Source of the DNA: Acidobacteriota bacterium
GTDB taxonomy: Bacteria > Acidobacteriota > Vicinamibacteria > Vicinamibacterales > CAVVIG01
Direction: 5' to 3'
DNA: 50,085 nucleotides
NCBI GenBank assembly: GCA_016195265.1
Contig: JACPZW010000025.1
Span: 1-50,085, forward strand
This document shows, piece by piece, positions 45,246-50,085 of the stretch. The translations under genes were made by a program, and so were the position numbers. Within the stretch, counting starts at the first letter, position 1; every line of letters starts with the position of its first letter. A model generated the notes under the pieces. The model was not told the DNA's origin. It worked only from the letters and a program-made list of their open reading frames with translations, and searched no databases.

Positions 45246-46684
45246 TGGAGTACGAAGCCGTCATCGGGCTGGAGATTCACGCGCAGCTGCTGACGGCCAC
45301 GAAGATCTTCTGCGGCTGCAGCGCCGCCTTTGGCGCCGAACCGAACACGCACATCTGTCCGACCTGCCTCGGGCTTCCGGGCGCGCTGCCGGTGCTCAAT
45401 CGGGCGGCAGTCGATCACGCCATTCGCGCGGCGCTCGCGCTGGGCTGCACGGTTCACGAGGGATCCATCTTCGCGCGGAAGAATTACTTCTACCCGGACC
45501 TGCCGAAGGGCTATCAGATCTCGCAGTACGAGCAGCCGCTGGCGACGCAAGGCGCGGTGGACCTCGACGGAGTGCCCGGACCGCGGCGCGTCGGGATCAC
45601 CCGCGTTCACCTCGAAGAGGACGCGGGCAAGTCGGTGCACGAGGGGTTCGTCGACTCCGACCGCAAGACCTACGTCGACTACAACCGCAGCGGCGTGCCG
45701 CTCATCGAGATCGTCACCGAGCCCGATCTGCGGTCGGCGGGCGACGCGGCGGCGTTCTTCACACGTCTGCGCGCGCTGCTGGTCTGGCTCGGCGTGAACG
45801 ACGGCAACATGGAGGAGGGCAGTCTGCGCTGCGACGCGAATGTGTCGGTGCGTCCCGCGGGCGCCACGGCGCTCGGCACGAAGGCCGAAGTCAAGAACCT
45901 GAACTCCTTTCGCTTTCTCGAGCAGGCGCTCGAGTACGAAATCGATCGGCAGATCGCGGAACTGCGCGACGGCGGGCGGATCGTGCAGGAGACGCGCTTG
46001 TGGGACGCCGCGGCGGGCCGGACGATCTCGATGCGTAGCAAGGAAGAGGCGCACGACTACCGGTACTTCCCCGATCCGGATCTGCCGGCCGTCGAAGTGG
46101 ACGCCGAACGGCTGTCGCGAATCCGGGCCGCGATGCCCGAACTGCCCGACGCGCGGCGGCGGCGCTTCGTCGACTCGCTGGCGCTACCCGAGTACGACGC
46201 CGCGCAGCTGACGCAATCGCTGGCCGTGGCCGAGTACTTCGAGCGCGCCGTGGCGGCAGGTGCAGCGCCCAAGATGGCGGCCAACTGGATCATGGGCGAG
46301 CTGGCCCGCGCACTGAAGGACGCGGGCGCCGATGCGGCGACCTCGCCGCTGGCGCCCGAGCAGCTGGCTGGCCTGATTGCGCTCATCGAGAAGGGCACGA
46401 TCAGCGGGTCGATCGCGAAGAGTGTCTTCGAGAAGATGTTCGCGAGCGGCCGGTCGGCCGATGAGATCGTTGCGTCCGAGAGCTTGACGCAGATCAGCGA
46501 CGAATCGCAGATTGCCGCGCTGGTCGCGGACGTGCTCGCGAAGCACCCGGATCCGGTCGCGCAATATCGGGCCGGCAAGACGACGACGTTCGGCTTCCTC
46601 GTCGGGCAGGTGATGAAGGCGGCGGGCGGCAAAGCCAACCCGAAACGCGTCAACGATCTTCTCAAGCGCGCGTTGGAGCCGTGA
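45245..46684 (+). CDS. gatB: Asp/Glu-tRNA amidotransferase subunit B
   Basis: 479 residues, close to the family length. The N-terminal catalytic part has EAVIGLEIHAQLLTATKIFC, four cysteines of the zinc site (Cys23, Cys25, Cys38, Cys41), CPTCLGLPGALPVLN, KNYFYPDLPKGYQISQYEQP and VHLEEDAGKS. The tail domain (GatB/YqeY type, about 330-479) ends TTFGFLVGQVMKAAGGKANP. With GatA and GatC it transamidates misacylated Glu-tRNA(Gln) or Asp-tRNA(Asn). No gatA or gatC gene is adjacent, so the complex is encoded at separate loci. ATG overlaps the pckA stop. Confidence 0.97.
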   Translation: MEYEAVIGLEIHAQLLTATKIFCGCSAAFGAEPNTHICPTCLGLPGALPVLNRAAVDHAIRAALALGCTVHEGSIFARKNYFYPDLPKGYQISQYEQPLATQGAVDLDGVPGPRRVGITRVHLEEDAGKSVHEGFVDSDRKTYVDYNRSGVPLIEIVTEPDLRSAGDAAAFFTRLRALLVWLGVNDGNMEEGSLRCDANVSVRPAGATALGTKAEVKNLNSFRFLEQALEYEIDRQIAELRDGGRIVQETRLWDAAAGRTISMRSKEEAHDYRYFPDPDLPAVEVDAERLSRIRAAMPELPDARRRRFVDSLALPEYDAAQLTQSLAVAEYFERAVAAGAAPKMAANWIMGELARALKDAGADAATSPLAPEQLAGLIALIEKGTISGSIAKSVFEKMFASGRSADEIVASESLTQISDESQIAALVADVLAKHPDPVAQYRAGKTTTFGFLVGQVMKAAGGKANPKRVNDLLKRALEP

Positions 46685-46690
46685 TATGCT

Positions 46691-47380
46691 GTGCCCACCG
46701 TCGGGGACAGCTCGACTCCGTTGATTGAGACTTCCCACCTTTCCAAGTTCTACAGCCGCGGCGTTTACGCGCTGCGCAATCTCTCGCTGACCGTCGACAA
46801 AGGCGAATTCCTGTTCCTCACCGGCCCGAGCGGCGCGGGCAAGTCCACATTTCTCCGGCTGCTGCTGCGCGAGGATCTGCCGAGCGAGGGCGAGCTCACG
46901 GTCCTCGGGCGCGATCTGAAGACGCTCCGGCCGTCGCAGGTGCAGGCGTACCGGCGCAGCGTGGGCTTCGTGTTCCAGGACTTCCGGCTGATTCCGCGCT
47001 TCACGGTCTTTCAGAATGTCGCGTTCGTGATGCGCGTGCTCGGCCTGCCGCTCGTCACGCAGCAGCGCAAGACCTTTCAGGTGCTCAAGTGGGTGGGCCT
47101 GCAGCACCGCATGAATGCGTACCCGGAAGAGCTGTCAGGCGGCGAGCAGCAGCGCATTGCGATCGCTCGCGCGCTCGTCAATGAGCCGCAACTGATCCTC
47201 GCCGACGAACCGACGGGCAATCTCGACCCGGACCTCTCGCTCGAGATCATGAACCTGTTCCGCGAGATCAACGCGCGCGGCACGACCGTCCTCGTCGCCA
47301 CGCACGACCGCGAGCTGATTCGCCGCGTCGGCCGCCGATCGATCACGCTCGATCACGGCCAGGTCGTCGAGGTGGCCTGA
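46691..47380 (+). CDS. ftsE: Cell-division ABC ATPase FtsE
   Basis: 229 residues from GTG 46691, 7 bp after gatB. It has Walker [15 protein letters not shown], the FtsE-typical [19 protein letters not shown], signature [15 protein letters not shown], Walker [17 protein letters not shown] and the H-loop VATHDREL. The '[10 protein letters not shown]' stretch separates FtsE from LolD/MacB ATPases. FtsE with FtsX regulates peptidoglycan hydrolases at the division site. ftsX follows after 3 bp. A good ribosome-binding site is not seen, so translation is probably coupled to gatB. Confidence 0.94.
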   Translation: MPTVGDSSTPLIETSHLSKFYSRGVYALRNLSLTVDKGEFLFLTGPSGAGKSTFLRLLLREDLPSEGELTVLGRDLKTLRPSQVQAYRRSVGFVFQDFRLIPRFTVFQNVAFVMRVLGLPLVTQQRKTFQVLKWVGLQHRMNAYPEELSGGEQQRIAIARALVNEPQLILADEPTGNLDPDLSLEIMNLFREINARGTTVLVATHDRELIRRVGRRSITLDHGQVVEVA

Positions 47381-47383
47381 GCC

Positions 47384-48268
47384 ATGCGCGCGCTGCGATA
47401 CGCGTTCGACGAAGCGCTCACCAGTCTCGGCCGCGGGTGGCATTCCGGACTGCTGGCCACGGCGACGATCGCGCTGGCCCTGTTCGTGCTCGGCGCGTTC
47501 CTGCTCGTGACCGCGAATCTCGAGCGGCTCGGCGCTGAGTGGAGTGGCGCCGCGGAGATGTCGGTGTACTTGAAGGACGATGTGACGGACACCGAGCGGC
47601 GCGCGATCGACGCCGCGCTGGCGCCCGGCGTCGTCATCGCGTCGCATGAATACGCATCGAAGGCGGCGGCGCTCGCGCGGTTCAAGCGGACGTTCGGAGA
47701 GCTGGCGTCCGCCATTGACGCGCTCGGCGATAACCCGTTGCCCGCATCGTTCGAAGTGCGCCTGCGCCCGGGGCAGGCGGCCGCCCAAGGGCTCGACGCG
47801 CTCGGCCAGCGCCTGCAGCAGACGCCGGGCGTCGTCGACGTCCGGTACGATCGGCAGTGGCTGGACCGGCTCCTGTCTGCGATCGCGATCGTCCGCGGCG
47901 TCGGGCTCGTCCTGGGATCGGTGCTGACGTTCGCCGCCGCGCTCACGGTCGCTAACGTCGTCCGGCTGGCGCTCTACGCTCGCCGCGACGAGCTCGACAT
48001 CATGCAGCTGGTGGGCGCGCCGCAGGTCTACATCCGCGGGCCGTTCGTGATGGAGGGGATGCTGCAGGGCGGCATCGGCGCTGCCGCGGCGCTGGTCGGG
48101 CTGGCCGCCGCATTTCTGGCGCTGCGGGGCCGCTATCTGGTTCCTCTGGCATCCGCGATTAACTTCACCTCGATCCAGTTCTTACCGGCGAGCCTGTGCG
48201 TGCTGCTGGTCGTCGGCGGGATGGCGGTCGGGTGTCTGGGCGGGCTCGTGGCGGCCTGGAAGAGCTGA
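47384..48268 (+). CDS. ftsX: Cell-division permease FtsX
   Basis: 294 residues, the normal FtsX length. A cytoplasmic N-terminus RALRYAFDEALTSLGRGW leads to TM1 (about 25-45), then the periplasmic domain with EMSVYLKDDVTDTERRAIDA and NPLPASFEVRLRPGQ. TM2-4 follow, with RRDELDIMQLVGAPQVYIRG and VMEGMLQGGIGAAAAL, the FtsX superfamily loop. It transmits ATP hydrolysis by FtsE to periplasmic murein-hydrolase activation; the usual partner (EnvC or a PcsB-like protein) is not encoded here. A terminator-like hairpin follows the stop. Confidence 0.94.
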   Translation: MRALRYAFDEALTSLGRGWHSGLLATATIALALFVLGAFLLVTANLERLGAEWSGAAEMSVYLKDDVTDTERRAIDAALAPGVVIASHEYASKAAALARFKRTFGELASAIDALGDNPLPASFEVRLRPGQAAAQGLDALGQRLQQTPGVVDVRYDRQWLDRLLSAIAIVRGVGLVLGSVLTFAAALTVANVVRLALYARRDELDIMQLVGAPQVYIRGPFVMEGMLQGGIGAAAALVGLAAAFLALRGRYLVPLASAINFTSIQFLPASLCVLLVVGGMAVGCLGGLVAAWKS

Positions 48269-48269
48269 C

Positions 48270-48295
48270 CCGCCGACGGGAATCGTGATCGGCGG
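48270..48295 (+). terminator. Possible terminator after ftsX
   Basis: CCGCCGA and TCGGCGG form a 7-bp stem around a 12-nt loop, followed by ACCCCCTTTC. The T-run is short, so strength is doubtful, but it lies just after the ftsX stop and before a separate promoter. Confidence 0.4.
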
Positions 48296-48311
48296 ACCCC
48301 CTTTCACAATC

Positions 48312-48341
48312 TTGACACTTCTTTTCTGGCGGCACTACACT
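48312..48341 (+). promoter_or_regulatory. Sigma-70 promoter upstream of the 94-residue protein
   Basis: A consensus TTGACA (48312-48317), an 18-bp spacer and TACACT (48336-48341). Start of transcription is expected near 48348, 32 nt before the ATG at 48380. Confidence 0.7.
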
Positions 48342-48379
48342 GGTTGTTGTTGCTCGACAATTCATCGCTGAGGACCTGC

Positions 48380-48664
48380 ATGCCACGCTTGGTTCCTGTA
48401 TCCCGGCCGATTAGCGCGCAGCACCCAGTCGCAGAGTTTTACCGCGAGGAATTCGCCAGGCACCGCCGGTGCCTACAGCAACAGCGCCCGTACTATTCGG
48501 AGCGCGCGATTACGGATGTCGAAGCGGCGCTCACGAAAGTCATGGAACAGCTCGAACAACTCTCCGCCCGCGATAACGCCCCTCAGTTAGTCAGCTCACT
48601 CCTCAAGAAATTCGACGTCGTGACCGGGCTTTCGGCCTGGTCGGATCCTAGACAGACACACTGA
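48380..48664 (+). CDS. Small hypothetical protein
   Basis: 94 residues from ATG 48380 with GAGG about 7 bp upstream. The sequence PISAQHPVAEFYREEFARHR, then ERAITDVEAALTKVMEQLEQ is mostly helical and charged, with no signal peptide or membrane segment. No family recognised. It has its own strong promoter. Base composition is lower in GC than the neighbours, particularly at the start and end, which could mean recent origin or relaxed selection. Its TGA overlaps an in-frame CTG that probably begins the following kinase gene. Confidence 0.6.
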   Translation: MPRLVPVSRPISAQHPVAEFYREEFARHRRCLQQQRPYYSERAITDVEAALTKVMEQLEQLSARDNAPQLVSSLLKKFDVVTGLSAWSDPRQTH

Positions 48665-48741
48665 CGCGTTCGCTCTCCGATCTTCGTAACGATCTCCTGG
48701 GCATTGTCCGGGCCGGCATTCGCGCGTGCGATGCGGCCGAG

Positions 48742-49974
48742 ATGACGCGCGTCCGGCTGGCGGATCTCGACGCGGCGCTGGCTCGCGAAGGCAGCGCGGG
48801 CCTCGACCGCCCCGGCTACGTCTGCATCGCCGCCGGGAAGGCCGCCGCGCCGATGGCCAAGGCCGCGGCAAGCGTCCTCAAGACCCGGCTGCGCGCGGGC
48901 CTTCTCGCGGCGCCCGCGGCCGAGGCGTTCGGCAGCTTCGACGCCGTCCCATCTGGGCATCCGGTGCCCGACGCGGGAAGCGAGCGCGCGGGGCGGCGGG
49001 CGCTGGACATGGCCGCGTCGCTTCAACGGGACGAAACGCTCCTCGTCCTGTTGTCCGGCGGTGCGTCGGCGCTCCTCGCGGTGCCGGCCGACGGCCTGTC
49101 GCTCGACGACAAGCAACGAGCGACGGCCCAGCTCCTGAGAGCCGGCGCCGACATTCATGCGCTGAACACCGTCCGCAAGCACCTGTCGGCGATCAAGGGC
49201 GGATGGCTGGCGAGCCGATCGGGCGGTCCCGTGCGCACGTTCGTCATTTCCGATGTCGTCGGCGACGACGTGAGCGTCATCGCGTCCGGGCCGACGGTAC
49301 CGGACCCGTCGACGTTTGCGGAGGCGCGGCAGACGCTGGATCGATACGGCGGCGCGTCGGCGTATCCGGCGGCCGTCGTCGCGCGGCTGGATCGGGGCGC
49401 GCGCGGCGAGCTGCCCGAGACGCCGAAGCCCGTATGTGGAAGCCTGCTGGGGCCGGACATCATGGTCATCGGCAGTCGGCGTGACGCGATGCTCGGGGCG
49501 ACGGGACGCGCGCTGGGTCTGGGCTACGAGGTCGTGCGGATTGATGCGCCGGTGATCGGCGAGGCGCGGGTCTCGGCACTCGCGCACGTGCGCGCGGCGG
49601 TCGCGTCCGCACAGAACCGTCAAAGGCCGCTGTGCATCGTATCCAGCGGCGAGACGACCGTCACCGTGACCGGGCAGGGGAAAGGCGGGCGCAACCAGGA
49701 ATTCGCGCTGGCGTCGGCGGAGCTGTTGTCGCACCTCGGCGCGCCGGCGGCGCTCGCCAGCGTGGGGACCGACGGCGTCGACGGGCCGACGGACGCGGCG
49801 GGCGCGCTGGTCGACTCGACGACGCTCACGCGCGCCCGGCAGGAAGGGCTCCAGCCCGATCGTTTTCTCTCGGACAACAATGCCTACGCGTTTTTCAGCG
49901 CGCTGGGCGATCTCATTCATACGGGGCCGACCGGCACGAACGTCGGTGACCTCCAGGTAATTCTGTTAGCCTAG
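48742..49974 (+). CDS. Glycerate 2-kinase (DUF4147/MOFRL type)
   Basis: 410 residues from the first ATG. Typical pieces are VCIAAGKAAAPMAKAAASVL, DAVPSGHPVPDAGSERAG, LLVLLSGGASALLAVPADGL, the FVISDVVGDDVSVIASGPT block and the MOFRL domain (CIVSSGETTVTVTGQGKGGR with QEFALASAEL, then SVGTDGVDGPTDAAGALVDS). This is the GckA/TtuD family that phosphorylates D-glycerate to 2-phosphoglycerate. Homology extends upstream of the ATG: LRNDLLGIVRAGIRACDA matches the family N-terminus, and no ATG, GTG or TTG exists there in frame. The true start may be CTG at 48661, overlapping the preceding stop as CTGA. If so the protein has 437 residues. Confidence 0.9.
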   Translation: MTRVRLADLDAALAREGSAGLDRPGYVCIAAGKAAAPMAKAAASVLKTRLRAGLLAAPAAEAFGSFDAVPSGHPVPDAGSERAGRRALDMAASLQRDETLLVLLSGGASALLAVPADGLSLDDKQRATAQLLRAGADIHALNTVRKHLSAIKGGWLASRSGGPVRTFVISDVVGDDVSVIASGPTVPDPSTFAEARQTLDRYGGASAYPAAVVARLDRGARGELPETPKPVCGSLLGPDIMVIGSRRDAMLGATGRALGLGYEVVRIDAPVIGEARVSALAHVRAAVASAQNRQRPLCIVSSGETTVTVTGQGKGGRNQEFALASAELLSHLGAPAALASVGTDGVDGPTDAAGALVDSTTLTRARQEGLQPDRFLSDNNAYAFFSALGDLIHTGPTGTNVGDLQVILLA

Positions 49975-49985
49975 TTTTCAACACA

Positions 49986-50085
49986 ATGTATTCACGCGAT
50001 TCCGTACTCGCGCTGATGCGGGAGCGGGTACATCATCCCGCCGGCCTGCGCGATCTTCTTCAACTGCTCAAGATCCCCCGCGACG
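49986..50085 (+). CDS. rnr: Probable ribonuclease R, N-terminal fragment (3' partial)
   Basis: The window ends 33 codons into this frame: MYSRDSVLALMRERVHHPAG, then LRDLLQLLKIPRD. This is the winged-helix (HTH_12) start of RNase R/VacB proteins, in which a motif like HPA-x-LRELL-x-x-L-x-IP is typical. RNase R is a 3'-5' exoribonuclease of the RNB family. Only the helix-turn-helix part is visible, so the assignment rests on a short stretch. It starts 12 bp after the glycerate kinase stop and no ribosome-binding site stands out. Confidence 0.6.
   Translation, partial: MYSRDSVLALMRERVHHPAGLRDLLQLLKIPRD

Noticed and set aside
46685..46690. TATGCT as a -10 promoter element for ftsE
   Set aside because: It directly abuts the GTG start, so a transcript from it would begin after the start codon.

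Overview
The window is a GC-rich bacterial chromosome segment that is almost entirely protein-coding, with short gaps and many 1-4 bp gene overlaps. Several features point to Acidobacteriota, probably class Vicinamibacteria: a long duplicated-type MacB/FtsX permease (ADOP type) next to the tail of another, signal-peptide amidohydrolases and acetamidases, TPR-fused sigma-54 activators, DUF4097 proteins, and degenerate heptamer arrays between genes. This placement is inference from gene content, since no rRNA gene is present. I saw no tRNA, rRNA, CRISPR array, insertion sequence or phage gene.

Layout. 1-3.8 kb: tail of an FtsX/MacB-type permease, a secreted TPR protein and a complete ADOP-type permease. 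3.8-8.1 kb: a small membrane protein (minus), then a PepSY membrane protein, an SDR oxidoreductase, a DinB-like protein and a secreted acetamidase/formamidase. 8.2-12.9 kb: a metallo-beta-lactamase/rhodanese protein (minus), divergent from a D-aminoacylase-like amidohydrolase, a DedA protein and a second MBL-fold hydrolase. 12.9-16.9 kb (minus): a PilZ protein, a 200 bp AT-rich regulatory gap, a 978-residue TPR/sigma-54 activator and a small Cys-rich protein. 16.9-18.06 kb: a decayed glucose-6-phosphate isomerase gene. 18.1-23.7 kb (plus): a small coiled protein, a TesA-like lipoprotein esterase coupled to YbbA/YbbP-like ABC subunits, a DksA/TraR zinc-finger protein, an unknown protein and folK. 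23.7-26.3 kb (minus): ECF sigma factor, anti-sigma factor and DUF4097 protein.

26.35-40.9 kb (minus) is the dominant element. It is a co-directional nine-gene block encoding an LTXXQ periplasmic protein, one TolC-family channel, a MacA-like adaptor, separate MacB-like ATPase and permease, and two complete RND adaptor/pump pairs. One outer-membrane channel gene appears to serve three inner-membrane pumps, and most of the pump subunits carry Gly/Arg-rich inserts.

41.0-43.5 kb (minus): an ECF sigma/anti-sigma pair and a plant/cyanobacterial-type ispH. 43.6-48.3 kb (plus): pckA, gatB, ftsE and ftsX. 48.3-50.1 kb: a small unknown protein, a glycerate kinase that seems to lack a standard start codon, and the first 33 codons of a probable RNase R gene.

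The less expected signals are degenerate 7- or 8-bp tandem arrays of unrelated sequence at gene junctions (some supply stop or start codons), a CTGTGC half-site cluster between the sigma-54 activator and pilZ, the broken pgi gene, the D-aminoacylase-like protein without the usual HxH metal motif, and the efflux super-cluster.
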